Of a DNA stretch of 64,000 nt, positions 46,533 to 57,559 are shown piece by piece. Every line of letters starts with the position of its first letter. The stretch's first letter is position 1. Source of the stretch: Rhabditoides inermis (taxonomy: Eukaryota; Nematoda; Chromadorea; Rhabditida; Rhabditidae); contig CAWZYM010000309.1 of assembly GCA_963966185.1 (NCBI GenBank), forward strand, positions 157,501 to 221,500, read 5' to 3'. The notes under the pieces were generated by a model. It saw only the letters and a list, made by a program, of their open reading frames with translations. It was not told the DNA's origin and made no database searches. Position numbers and translations under genes: made by a program.

Positions 46533-47797
46533 TGTCCGATTGCCGTTTCGATGGCCCTACTGAGAATGACGATGAGAAGGAGGTGATAGTCGACGGATTC
46601 GCCATCCTTTGTTCACACTATTCTTCCAGCCATGTTCTCATTCTTCTGTGTATATTTTTGTTCACGTTTCTAGAATTGTGATGTTGTTCATTTCGCCCCA
46701 TGTGAGTGTTTCCTCCCAGTTCCCTGTTCGTCACATTTTTATCACTGTACCATTGTTAAGGTTATTGTTGTGCCATCGGAGAGAGTTGAACGAGTTTAGT
46801 TGAGATGAAAATTCTTTGTTTGCACGAGTTGTTAAAAACCCGTAAAAATTATTATTATTATTGAGGTGGGTTCTGAGCCGGTGGCATTCCTCCGTCGACG
46901 TGGAAGACGCGCGCGAGAGAGAGAGTTGACATTCCTTCTAGCTAGGAGCCTACCAATCGCAGTTCCGTGGCAACAAGGGGGAGACTGCCCCAGTCGAGTA
47001 CCGACTGCTCTCTCCTTCTCTTTTCCAGGACGCGATGTGTGGGCTTCAGTCGTGACCCGCAGCAAGTTCGACTATTCGCGATTGGCGACAGTTGCGAAAC
47101 GGAGACCAGAGAGGAGGAAGAGACCGCGCCAAGCAGAAGAAAGGCCACCCTAGCTGACTTCATTCCAAACCAGTGATTACTTCGTACGGGTTCCAGTAAA
47201 CGATTAATCAGAAAGTTACATCGCTTCACACTACGTCAACACAACTACTCAATGAAGACACTCGATACATCTCTTCCTACAAACTGCATCCGAACCGCCA
47301 ACTGCCTTCTCCTACTCTTTGCCCCTTATCAACTCTATCGCTACTTACCAATAAAAAACAAGCACAATTACAATACATTATACAATACAAACAAAACACT
47401 ACAAAACGTTTATTTTTAATTGATACAATGAACTGAATTGAATATGTTGTCTGTTGTGGTTGTTGTGCCGATATTTCCAAAAATGCTTTGCTTTTTTTTC
47501 AAAACTTCACTAAGAGACAAGAAAGAGACTTCTAAAACTTTTTTTCCATTTTTTCGCAATCAAACATCATGAGTACAATATAGCATCAAAAGTTAGCAGG
47601 AAATCTTTTTCAAAAAACAAAATCTGTTTGAAAAAGTATTAAGTAACCATTGAAATATCACAAAAAGCTGCAAAATCGTACGCATACAAGATTGAAGTCA
47701 TACATTCATAAATGATAACAATGATGTTTACACTCGCATGTTCACACTGGTTGAAGTGGAGTGGGAGTATTATTAGTGTAAGTTGTAAATGTTGTTT

Positions 47798-47858
<61 letters not shown>

Positions 47859-48240
47859 CCCACTCTGTTTTAGTTGTTGTTGTTGCATCCACTTCCATCG
47901 AGGTTGCACGCGCATGCTTCACATACTTCACATGTCTCCACTCGATCATATGCGCAGATATGAAATCCCTCTTGTTGTGATTTCTCCGGCACTACAAAAG
48001 CTTTTGTAAGTTGTTTCTCTTCTCCTGAACAATAACCTAGCCAACTCGAATATATATATATATTCGGTGTCAGTCCATTTCTTTGTCTTCGCCACGCCGA
48101 TAACACGACATTGAGTATCAGTTGTTGATATGGTGTATCGAGTATCCTGCCAGTTCGAATCCTGAATCAGTTGCGCCATTGAACCGTTCTGCCCACCAAA
48201 ATGTTACATTGAAATGTAATTGAAATCAGTTTCAGTCATC
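46533..48240. other. Possible 3' exons, then repeat-flanked intergenic DNA
   Basis: 46860-47174 holds open stretches with splice acceptors that could belong to the preceding gene. From 47230 the sequence is AT-rich, with a (TTG)n run at 47788-47858 and a short (TA)n at 48053-48062. Confidence 0.4.
47788..47858 (+). repeat. (TTG)n / (CAA)n microsatellite
   Basis: About 23 TTG units. On the minus strand this reads as a Gln run, but no gene context supports translation. Confidence 0.9.
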
Positions 48241-48450
48241 AAAGTACAAACCTAGCGCTGTTTTTGCGCAATCTCCATGAACTTCTCTGTGCAACTACAC
48301 ACTCTGTGCAACTACACTCTGTGCAACTACACACTCTGTGCAACTACACCTCCCGAGACGTTCTACGCGGAGCCGTCTGCTGCGGTCTAGGGCTCAGACC
48401 AACAACCAAATCTACTTCGAGCCCCTGAAGACGTGAGTCGGTCGAGTGCA

Positions 48451-49299
48451 ATGTCCAAGAAGCGCAAGGGAAACGGGTCCACCTTGTCTTCTCCCCGTAG
48501 CTCCCCCATCCCGGTCGAGTGCCCCAACTGCGAAACCCATGCGGCCACCATCCAGACTCTCTCTTCCAAGATAGATTCCCTGTCTGACACTGTCGCGCGC
48601 CTTGTCTCGCAGCTGTCCACCCAGTCTGTTTCGAATGATGCCTCTCCCTCTGCGTCTCTGTCGCTCCCTGCCACTCAGCCCAGCAACATTGTTCCCTCCC
48701 TGCCTCACTCTCACTCGGCTGTCCCGTATCCCACTGTCCCCTACGGGCACCCTCCCCTGTCTGCCGGCCTTGTCAAGTTCGCTAGCATCGAGCCCGAGAT
48801 TGAGAAACTTATCCCGCTGCTGAATCATGTTGAGGGTCTTCGCTACGGAGCTCTCTGCGTGGAGAAGAACCGCGTCGCTGTGCTGGAGAAAGTGCCCGAG
48901 TCCGACCTCACCACGGACGAGCCGCCTGAGGACATGGCTTTTGTATCCCGCCTGCTTGCTGCCACCGGAATCCCCGAGTTCAAGGTCGAGGCTGTGTGGC
49001 GCATTCACTCCGGCTCCGAGGACAAGCCCCGCCCCATCAAGGTGAAATTTCACGATTCGCGCTACCGCGACAAGTTCATTTCCCTCTACTACGCGCACTA
49101 TCCCCGTGACTTGCGCGTGCGCGGTAAGCCCATCCCCATCTGTCGACGTGACATGACCCGTCCGGAGCTGGCCCTCCAATCTCACTTGCGTCGTATGGTC
49201 TATGAGCACAACAAGGCCCACGGCCAGCAGCGTTTCTCGTACCGCGATCTTAACATCATTGAGAACAAGGCCCCCTTCCGTGATTTCTATGGTCACTAG
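48451..49299 (+). CDS. LINE ORF1 protein
   Basis: About 282 residues from the ATG at 48451 to TAG at 49297-49299. A basic Ser-rich start leads to a CPNC pair and a heptad-like helix (IQTLSSKIDSLSDTVARLVS), then a Ser/Pro linker and a structured C-terminal part with SRLLAATGIPEFKVEAVWRI and PRPIKVKFHDSRYRDKF. That layout (coiled coil then an RRM-like RNA-binding region) fits LINE ORF1 nucleic-acid chaperones. It is GC-rich, unlike ORF2. Confidence 0.75.
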   Translation: MSKKRKGNGSTLSSPRSSPIPVECPNCETHAATIQTLSSKIDSLSDTVARLVSQLSTQSVSNDASPSASLSLPATQPSNIVPSLPHSHSAVPYPTVPYGHPPLSAGLVKFASIEPEIEKLIPLLNHVEGLRYGALCVEKNRVAVLEKVPESDLTTDEPPEDMAFVSRLLAATGIPEFKVEAVWRIHSGSEDKPRPIKVKFHDSRYRDKFISLYYAHYPRDLRVRGKPIPICRRDMTRPELALQSHLRRMVYEHNKAHGQQRFSYRDLNIIENKAPFRDFYGH

Positions 49300-52194
49300 G
49301 ACCCAGGGGCGCTCTCCCGTTCTGTACCTTCTAGTTCAATCCCACATGTCCCCTCTCCCAATTCCATTCCTTCATGTAAAACCAAACTCTGTCAAATTTC
49401 CTTATGCAGTTTCAACGCTAGATCGATTGCTTCCGCAAGCAAAATCAAACTGATGTTCGAATTTTTAGTAAGCAAAAATATAAAAATATGTCTCATCCAG
49501 GAAACGTGGCTTGACTCTAGCAAAATCCCAGATGGTTTTCTATACAACAAAAACTTCTCTTTTATAAGATTAGATCGTAGCTTCGGTGACAAGAAGAGGG
49601 GTGGTGGCATACTTGCCATAATCCACAATTCTATCAAATTTGCGGAAATAGCTAGCGACAACAGTGGTGATTACGAACTTTTTGCTTTTGATATATTCAC
49701 AGATAAAACAACTCTACGAATAATCAATGTATACCGAGCACCTTCTTGCCCCGATAGGGATTCGTCGAAAATCATAGCCAAACTATCGAGTCTTATTTCG
49801 CCTCGAACGTTGATTGCGGGTGATTTCAATTTGCCCAAAATTGATTGGCAGACTCTCTCACCACCGCGTGATAGAACATCGTGCGAGTTTCTAGAGTTTT
49901 TTAATGACCATTCTTTTGACCAGTACGTTGACTTTCCATCATTGAAAAGAGGTGGTTCAAACATTCTCGATTTGGTTCTATGTAATGATTCCACCATTAT
50001 TCACACGCTTCAAAAAGATGAATCACTAAAATCCCCCGACCACTTTTCAGTTCTGTGTTCAATCAACATACGATGCAAAGAAGTGATCAGTCAATCACAG
50101 CCCCGACTCAATTTTAGAAAAGCAGATTTCACAATGATTAATAGAGATTTAGCCTCCACAGACTGGATTTCGTTGCTCTCTTGCAACGTGTCACTCCAAG
50201 AAAATTATTCAAAATTTGTCGATGTCGTCCGAAGTTCGGTAGAGAAACACACTCCTTTCTTCCGTCATTCCAACACCAGTAGACACGTTTTACCTACATC
50301 TATACTTGAAATGTATAAGAGAAAAAAGGTGCTTTGGAAAGAGTACCACCGATCTGACGAAGCGAAATCCGCATACAAAACCCTAGCTAAAAAGATCCGT
50401 AAAAGAATAAAGCAATACTATTCCAACCTAGAAGAAAAAGCAGTATCAGAACCGAATGGTGTTTTCCGCTTTGTTCGCTCAAAATTGAAAATAGCAAACG
50501 TTATTCCCGCTCTAGTAACAGAAGACGAAAACGCGAAAATTGCGATTTCGGACAAAGACAAGGCAGAATGCTTCCGTACCCAGTTCTCATCTACTTTTAC
50601 AGCAGATAATAATCGAACTCCCCCTAAAATGCCTAATTTACCACCATCCAGTTTGTTAGTTAATTTGGAACCATATAATATTTACGAGTATCTCAAAAGG
50701 CAACCCGCCAAGTTCTCTTATTCTAAAGAGGGAATCAATCAGTTTGTTATGAAGAAATGTGCTCTCACGTTAGCACTTCCTCTATCACTTATTTTCAAAC
50801 AATCATTTGACAGTTCTGTACTACCATCCGAATGGAAGATTAGCTACGTCATTCCTATTTACAAAAAGGGACTAAAGTCGAAACCTGAGAATTATAGACC
50901 AGTTTCGCTCACCTCGCCGATTTGCAGAGTTTTTGAACGGGTGATAGCTGACTGCATTCATTTAAATATGAGAAATAGATTTACTCTAGTTCAATATGGA
51001 TTTTTGAAAAAAAGATCATGCGTAGGACAGCTACTGTCAACAATAAATGATTGGCAAAAGCTTTTAAAAAATTCAGAAGTTGATTGTGTTTATTTTGATT
51101 TTCAGAAAGCTTTCGACAAAGTTAGTCACTCAAAATTACTTTACAAGCTTGAAAAATTCGGAATATCTTCGCAATCTAAAATTTACAAGTGGATAGCTCA
51201 GTTTCTAGTGAATCGCACAGCACATGTGCGTATTAATGATGTTCTATCCTCCCCTTTCCCAGTTATCAGCGGTGTGCCTCAAGGATCAGTGTTAGGCCCA
51301 CTGCTTTTTCTTATATTCATAAATGACATAGTGGAATGCATGGAGTCTGGTACTCTGTGTAATATATTTGCCGATGACATTAAGGCGTACTCAAATGACT
51401 TTCCTGCTTTACAAAAAACAATAAACAATGTTGTTCTCTGGTCTGAAGAATGGCAGCTCCCACTTGCCAGTAACAAAACTCAAGTACTACAAATCAAAAG
51501 TAAATCAAGTTTAAGAAATTACAGTATCAATGGTTCTCAACTGGAAAACTCAAAACAAGTTAGAGACTTAGGTATAATAGTCGATTCAGAGCTGAAGTTC
51601 CACAGTCATATAGAGAATATCACCAAATCCACGTGCGCAAAAGTTCAACATATTCTAAGAGCGTTTACTAGCACCGATATGTCCCTATACACTAAATTAT
51701 TTCATACATATATACGTCCATGCATTGAGTATGGCACGGAAATATTCAACCCCATTAGTAAGAGTGCGCTAGCCAAACGCCTCGAGTCTCCATTGCGCAG
51801 ATTTAGTAAAGAAGCTTTCAAACGTTGTAACCCAATGTCAGAAATTCCAAGATACTCTATCAGGCTAGGATTGATGTCAACACAGTCTCTTTACGAGAGA
51901 CGTTTTCATAAAGATATAATCAGTTTTTATAAGATTATCACTGGTGACATGTATGTGAATCCAAGTCATACACCCCAATTCAAACAACGTTCGTATAATA
52001 CGCGATCACACAATATGCAAGTTCTCATTCCATCTCACTTCAAAAACCAACATTGGTTCACACCAAGAGTATCGAAATTGTGGAACTCACTGCCATCACA
52101 TCTTTCAAAAATAAACAATATTCAGGAATTGAAAGCACTGCTATCAAGTCTAAATTTCACAGAGTTTGGTATCCCACCCTCGTTTCTTTCTTAA
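49300..52194 (+). CDS. LINE ORF2: AP-type endonuclease + reverse transcriptase
   Basis: Continuous frame directly after the ORF1 TAG; the first ATG is at 49453 (913 residues from there). The endonuclease has LCSFNARSI (before that ATG), LIQETW, INVYRAPSC, IAGDFNLPKIDW and SPDHFSV, so all main catalytic blocks are present. The reverse transcriptase has YRPVSLTSPICRVFERVI, DFQKAFDKVSH, GVPQGSVLGPLLFLIFINDI and FADD (51367-51378). The C-terminus has the YNTRSHN...SKLWNSLP ending common in CR1/Rex-type LINEs. No stop or frameshift was seen, so the element may be young. Because the first endonuclease motif lies upstream of any ATG, translation must begin by TAG read-through, a non-AUG start or splicing. 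Confidence 0.85.
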   Translation, partial: DPGALSRSVPSSSIPHVPSPNSIPSCKTKLCQISLCSFNARSIASASKIKLMFEFLVSKNIKICLIQETWLDSSKIPDGFLYNKNFSFIRLDRSFGDKKRGGGILAIIHNSIKFAEIASDNSGDYELFAFDIFTDKTTLRIINVYRAPSCPDRDSSKIIAKLSSLISPRTLIAGDFNLPKIDWQTLSPPRDRTSCEFLEFFNDHSFDQYVDFPSLKRGGSNILDLVLCNDSTIIHTLQKDESLKSPDHFSVLCSINIRCKEVISQSQPRLNFRKADFTMINRDLASTDWISLLSCNVSLQENYSKFVDVVRSSVEKHTPFFRHSNTSRHVLPTSILEMYKRKKVLWKEYHRSDEAKSAYKTLAKKIRKRIKQYYSNLEEKAVSEPNGVFRFVRSKLKIANVIPALVTEDENAKIAISDKDKAECFRTQFSSTFTADNNRTPPKMPNLPPSSLLVNLEPYNIYEYLKRQPAKFSYSKEGINQFVMKKCALTLALPLSLIFKQSFDSSVLPSEWKISYVIPIYKKGLKSKPENYRPVSLTSPICRVFERVIADCIHLNMRNRFTLVQYGFLKKRSCVGQLLSTINDWQKLLKNSEVDCVYFDFQKAFDKVSHSKLLYKLEKFGISSQSKIYKWIAQFLVNRTAHVRINDVLSSPFPVISGVPQGSVLGPLLFLIFINDIVECMESGTLCNIFADDIKAYSNDFPALQKTINNVVLWSEEWQLPLASNKTQVLQIKSKSSLRNYSINGSQLENSKQVRDLGIIVDSELKFHSHIENITKSTCAKVQHILRAFTSTDMSLYTKLFHTYIRPCIEYGTEIFNPISKSALAKRLESPLRRFSKEAFKRCNPMSEIPRYSIRLGLMSTQSLYERRFHKDIISFYKIITGDMYVNPSHTPQFKQRSYNTRSHNMQVLIPSHFKNQHWFTPRVSKLWNSLPSHLSKINNIQELKALLSSLNFTEFGIPPSFLS

Positions 52195-52410
52195 TTATTG
52201 TTTATTTATCTTGCTCTCATTATTACAACACCCCCCTCCCCCCCCCCCTCCACACCCCGTTTTATCTGTTTTGTAATAGGTACGAGCCCCCCATAAGTAG
52301 CTGATTGTTTACACCAATTAGCCTAGGGCCAGCTCCATATTTGCCATACCCTGTCTGCTACTTTCACTTATTCGTGTATGTTATGTCACGGCAGATAAAC
52401 ATTATTATAA

Positions 52411-52691
52411 CTTGCGGAGTGATACCAGTTCGATAGGCGTTTATATACCTCGCGAGATACAATGTGGAATTCGCGTACTTTGAACACTCAGTAGGATGTA
52501 CTCTGCGGAAAGTGTTCACTTGCTGCTGAAATGATAAACAATCACATTGGTTTTATAGTAAAACATTGACAAACTTGTGTGAGCGAAAAATAAGTTTGTA
52601 GAAATAGAATTGCGAGTAACGTTTTCATAGGACTTGAATATGAAATGCGGAATATTTCTAAGAATGCTTTCAAGTCAGAGAAAGAAAGAGA

Positions 52692-52749
<58 letters not shown>

Positions 52750-54281
52750 AGTTTATGTAGGAAACAGAACTGGTTTGAACTGGTATCCTGGAAACAGATT
52801 CGTATTTTTTATCACCGTCTTTCCAGAATGTATTAGCAACACTCTGGAACAATAACTGGCGACAAATCATCTTTTTTCGAGTTTAAAAATTCGAACAGAG
52901 CGATGTCTCCATGTTGTAGTTTTTTTTAAACTTTTTTTTTTATTATTTTTCAACTGTTAACTGTTTTTATTCGTGTTTTAAAAAAGTTTCACATAATCTA
53001 CAACTCTAATCTCTAACACTAAAAAAAGGTGTAGGACAGTGGGGTTCGACGAAGCATGGCCTTCTCTGGCTGAAGACGAAATGGATGCAGCGAGCTACAG
53101 CAGCGAGCTACACACGTCTGAAGCAGGCCATCTACTCTACTGGAAAGATGCGAGTGGCACTACGACATTCGAAGGCTGGCATGGCGCTCGAAAAGGAACT
53201 CGGCAAGGTTGTGTGCTCTACATTTTCCATCGACTTCCACCAAAATCTGGCACCTTCGGAGAAGCGGTGGCGGCAGAGCTTCTCGATCTCGCATCTGAAA
53301 CTGGTCACTTCGCCACGCTGTTGTTGTGAACATCTGTTCACAACATGTGAACACATGTGCACATGCGAACATCACAACAGCACATGTGAACATCCATTGA
53401 TTAACATCTAATGAATATATATCATATATCATATATGCAAATACAATTTGGGAGGTCTATAGTATACGTACATAGGTCTCTGTAATTGTACTTTTACACG
53501 AATCCTAATGTTAATCAAGTGCAATTTGAAATTTATACACTCGGAAATAGTTGGAAATGTATCATCACGGCAACTCTTGATCATTTAAAAACGGAAATTG
53601 ATTTTTTCCTGCAAGAGTTGTTACAGAATCCGCGCACGAAATGAAGAATTGCATAAACTTCCGCGCTCAAATAAGAATCATCACTTGTAACCGCGACGCA
53701 ACTTGATTTTTTTTTACCGTGATCATTGTAGAAATTTTGTTATCTTTACTAGCTCGCTTTCGATTTTGTTGACACCACAAGAAACGAACTTTAGTTGTTT
53801 CAAATAGTTCAAATAAGGCAATAAGGGAAAAGGAAGAGAGAGAAGATGAATGAGGAGTGTCTCTTTTTCTACCTACATCCTACATCACTCTCCATCTCTC
53901 AATCCCAGTCGCTGTGCTGTGAATGCTCTTTTTTTGTTTTGACTATGTACTCGATGTTTTTCTAATAATTTTTCCACGCTTTTCCCCCGTTGTTCTGTCT
54001 TGGCTGACCGAGAAAACTGCCGTAACGAGAGATTGAGAGGTTTCCCTTTCCATACAAGTATAATAACATGTCTACTCTTTTGAAAGTGTGCTATCTCACT
54101 CACGCATTTTACAAGAACGCTCATTACGGAATACACACATGTGAACAGCTGTTGTGAACACAAACATGCTATTTCACGTTATTTCATTGTTTGACTTTTA
54201 GAATGGTCTATCTAGTCACGCATAAATATTAATGTTACTATCTCACTGTTTCAGAATCATTTTGCTACACTACGCAACGCT
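52411..54281. other. Intergenic region with GA tract and an exon-like fragment
   Basis: Contains (GA)n at 52690-52748, T-rich stretches, and an open stretch at 53082-53209 (YTRLKQAIYSTGKMRVALRH...LEKELGK) ending at a GTTGTG donor-like site that might be a decayed exon. A TGTGAACA-rich palindromic patch lies at 53327-53395. Confidence 0.4.
52690..52748 (+). repeat. (GA)n microsatellite
   Basis: Long GA run outside any gene model. Confidence 0.9.
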
Positions 54282-55362
54282 ATGTGGTTGTTTTTCGTGT
54301 ATCTACTGTATGGCATTCCATGCCTCACACTTTATTCTGTTGTTGTTTATGTGATTCACACTCATAGATCGGCATACAGCCGATTTTACGTGAACCACGT
54401 CATCTCGTGTGCAGTTTTGGTGAGTATTTATTAATTTTACAAACCAGTAATAATCTGTTTCCAGCATTTTTCGTTCTGGATCGAAACATTGCTCGCAACA
54501 AAACTTTCCAATATGACAACAAAGGACAGCATTTTCTCAAACGTCTACGAATTTTTGAACGGGATTCCTTCGTCCTTTATTTTCTTCATCTCCTTTGTTG
54601 CCACATTCATGTGTTGGTCGTTTGCGTTCATCTCCATTTTCCACAGATTCATTGCAGTGGCTTTTGATATTTCAGCGGAGATGGTTCGTTTAATGAATTT
54701 ATGCATTTCTATTTCTGTTCAGGTGTGGAACAAACTTCGCTTCTTTCGATATTTTGTAATGATCGTTCTGCCAATCGCCTGTTCAACTCGTGCTCTTTTG
54801 AATACTGTCGAATATGTTTATAACACAGCAGAAAACAAATATTCGTTCACACCTGACGAGGTCGGTTCAATAAAACAGAAGCCAGATCACTTTTTCAGAA
54901 TGGTGCAATGTTCCGAATTCTTTTGTACTACTCTGGAATAACTACGATAGCACTCACTGCATTCAACATTGCAACCTACGTATTGATAATAAAACGCAAT
55001 GTGCGATCCAAAATTCACATTCAACTCTTCAAAATTGCGTTTACACAGTTCATACTATATCTAACGCAATTCATAATAACCGTGAGTGTTTTTTTCTACG
55101 CGCCATGTCACGGTGATTGTTTCAGCTGATTCGTTTCGTGTCTCTGAGCGGTGTGCTACCGCATTGGTTGATTGTCTACTGCGCCAAGCTGGTTCCGTTC
55201 GGAGTGGATCTGTTCACGCTCTCTCCCCCATTCATCATGCTCGCATTCGATGGATCTCTGAGGAGAGGAGTCGTCAGACTGTGTAGAGGGAGGAACGCCG
55301 TCGGCACACGAAACAACAACAACAACAACGACACATCGAGACAGTCGACACCGTCAGTGTGA
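54282..55362 (+). CDS. Nematode-type serpentine chemoreceptor (Srg/Srv-like)
   Basis: Five exons (54282-54419, 54465-54683, 54723-54860, 54899-55081, 55126-55362) give 304 residues. The gene starts with a hydrophobic helix (FVYLLYGIPCLTLYSVVVYV); further membrane segments include FIFFISFVATFMCW, FVMIVLPIACS, ILLYYSGITTIALTAFNIAT, QFILYLTQFIIT and the LSPPFIMLAFDG seventh-helix region, then a basic tail (RRGVVRLCRGRNAV) and an Asn run. The FAFISIFHRFIAV segment after helix 3 is typical of this superfamily. The length and layout match worm chemosensory GPCRs; the exact subfamily is uncertain. Intron 3 is only 38 bases. The lone copy, without neighbouring paralogues, is slightly unusual for these families. 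Confidence 0.82.
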
Positions 55363-55418
55363 TACATCTTATAAGACAATCACAATACGACCACAACTAT
55401 TCCGATACGATTGCTTGG

Positions 55419-55424
55419 AATAAA
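55419..55424 (+). terminator. Poly(A) signal of the receptor gene
   Basis: AATAAA 57 bases after the TGA at 55360-55362. Confidence 0.55.
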
Positions 55425-55429
55425 ACTAC

Positions 55430-56358
55430 TCGATTATTTTTCGCTGAAGGCACTATATTTCTTGTGCACTCAGAACTCAAAATTCAAAAATCCATTCATA
55501 TTTCATAGCATGTGCATGTGAATATCGTTCGTTAACATAACTACGTTTCAGGGTTTGTTCACTTTGAATTATGTGTGAATCTGAATAGCCAATGAAGAGT
55601 AAACTAATGAAGACAAGCATAAGGAATTTGTCAAGTTCTTGAATGCGTTCTTGATAGAGAAAGAGTAGGAAAGAAAAGGGAAAAATATGACGTAAACAAG
55701 AAACGTTTATCTCACTACTCTCCTTTAGTGAGTATTCACGTAGTTTATCGGTTTGTTATTGTTATTGCAGTGGCGGCGTTCTGGTCACAAAGTCCACATA
55801 TCAAATGGAACACTTCGTGATTAGTGAGCCCATTCAGCATCTGGTTGGTCTAGGATCATGGATGGCGACAACGGGGAGGAAAAGAATTAATTCTTCTGCT
55901 TGACAACACAAAAAAATAGTCCGTACCGTCACCCATGTGATTCATTTCGTTTGTATAGGGTCCATTACGTCTTGTTACGATCATATATACCATAACCATT
56001 ACTTGGTAAACGATTTCTTACGAGACATTAGGGTGTTTAGCAGACTAGCGCTCCGGCGCGCTGTCGCGCGCCTCCGCACTAGGTATACAAAAATAGAAAA
56101 ATAGAAGGATAGTTCGTCTTGCATGTTTGATAGTTGATTGCTCTCTAATGACTCTTGCGAAGATACATACACGCAAGGGTTGTAGTTGAAGTGTTCAAGT
56201 TCCATGTATTTTGTATATGTAGCTTCATTTTTGTCTTTTCTAACTATCTCTCCTGATTCTTTTCACTTATTTCATGTTTCACAGATGTACAACGCCCCAT
56301 CTCTTTCTTCTCTACACTGTTCTGTCTACTTTCCATCCTATCTCCCTCCTCCTCCCCC

Positions 56359-56419
<61 letters not shown>

Positions 56420-57180
56420 TCGACACAGTTCTATTCTCCCCTATATATTCTTTAGAAACAGTATTATATTCTCTATTTCTCTATTGTCTGCTGTCAACTT
56501 TCTAGAGACAATACTAATACTATGGTCTTGTTTGTCTACTGCATCTTTTTCTTCTACTGTGACATCAACTTTATAGAGACATTACTATGTTTTCTTCTGT
56601 CTACTTTCACCTCTCGTCACCTCTTCCACTCTCACTCTCACATCTGCAGTAATCACTAACACTGCGACTTTCGAGAGACAGTTATGTCTACTCTCCCTTC
56701 TCTCTCCTCTTTTCTTTCTCCTATTCTCTCTATCTCTCTCTCTCTCTCTCTCTTTTTTTCTCTTTCTTGTATACTTTCACGTCCCCGCTGCGGTGACAAC
56801 AACTTTCTAGAGACAGTACTATGGTACCTTCTGTCTACTCTTCTATTCTCACATCTGCAGTAGTCATTGCGACTTTCGAGAGACAGTTATGTGAAAACTC
56901 TTTTAACAGAAAGTACTACTCTCTTCTCTACTGTCTTCTCTCCCTACTGTCTACTCTCTTTCTCTACTCACTTTTTAAAAAATATAATTTGACCGCCTGT
57001 GCTTGCCAATTGACATGTAAGGTGAACTCGATTCTCACCTCACCTCACCTCTACTCGACACTGTACTGCATCGAAAAGCGGAACTTCAGGCTGATTATGT
57101 ACAAGAGTACAAGTAATAAACTCAAAACTTAGTTTCAACTGAAAATAGAAGCAGTACATAGTTCCATATTACGTCTACAA
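55430..57180. other. Gene-free CT-rich and repeat region
   Basis: A GC palindromic patch at about 56045-56080 (GCGCTCCGG...CGCGCCTCCGC) is related to the satellite core at 59.4-62 kb. From 56440 to 56990, phrases such as TTTCTAGAGACA and ACATCTGCAGTA recur irregularly, suggesting a degenerate tandem array. No gene supported. Confidence 0.5.
56365..56416 (+). repeat. (CT)n microsatellite
   Basis: Long nearly pure CT run outside genes. Confidence 0.9.
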
Positions 57181-57559
57181 CGACTTCGAAAAAAGAAGCC
57201 GGCTGGCGCGCTCTAACACGTTGTGCGCACGTGTGAAGGAGTTTGAAACAGTTTAAGGTTGATTTGATCGTTAGAAAGCACTATCTATTGACGTCTCAAG
57301 ACATTTTACTTAACTTTCAACCTTCAACTTTTCGTTTTGTCAAAGTTATTCGTTGAAGATATAAATTTTATCTTTTTTTCCACTAACTCAATCTTTTATT
57401 GTAATATTTAGACATATTCCTATCAAAAAGACACAAATGAGTGGAAATGGGTCAGTGATTGCGAATGCCAACTATTCGATATCGATCGGTTGACCTGGCG
57501 GCTGGTAGCGAGCAATCCGGTGGGCGCGACCCCAGCAAGTAACGCGCGCTCAAAAAATG

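Larger units (their letters stand above)
48240..52410 (+). mobile_element. CR1-like non-LTR retrotransposon (LINE), apparently near full length
   Basis: It comprises a 5' region with three to four tandem copies of ACTCTGTGCAACTACAC (48298-48350), ORF1, ORF2 with endonuclease and reverse transcriptase, and a short 3' UTR with a C-rich run (52231-52250). There are no terminal repeats, protease or integrase, so it is not an LTR element. Its AT-rich ORF2 base use is unlike neighbouring host exons. Boundaries are approximate and no target duplication was confirmed. Confidence 0.8.

Noticed and set aside
47639..47863. Minus-strand polyglutamine protein
   Set aside because: The Gln run is simply the (CAA)n complement of the TTG microsatellite; no neighbouring coding signal.
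48433..48450. GTG start for LINE ORF1
   Set aside because: An in-frame ATG at 48451 is the more likely eukaryotic start.
48240..52410. Endogenous retrovirus or LTR retrotransposon
   Set aside because: The reverse transcriptase is preceded by an AP-type endonuclease, and there are no long terminal repeats, protease, integrase or envelope; it is a non-LTR element.
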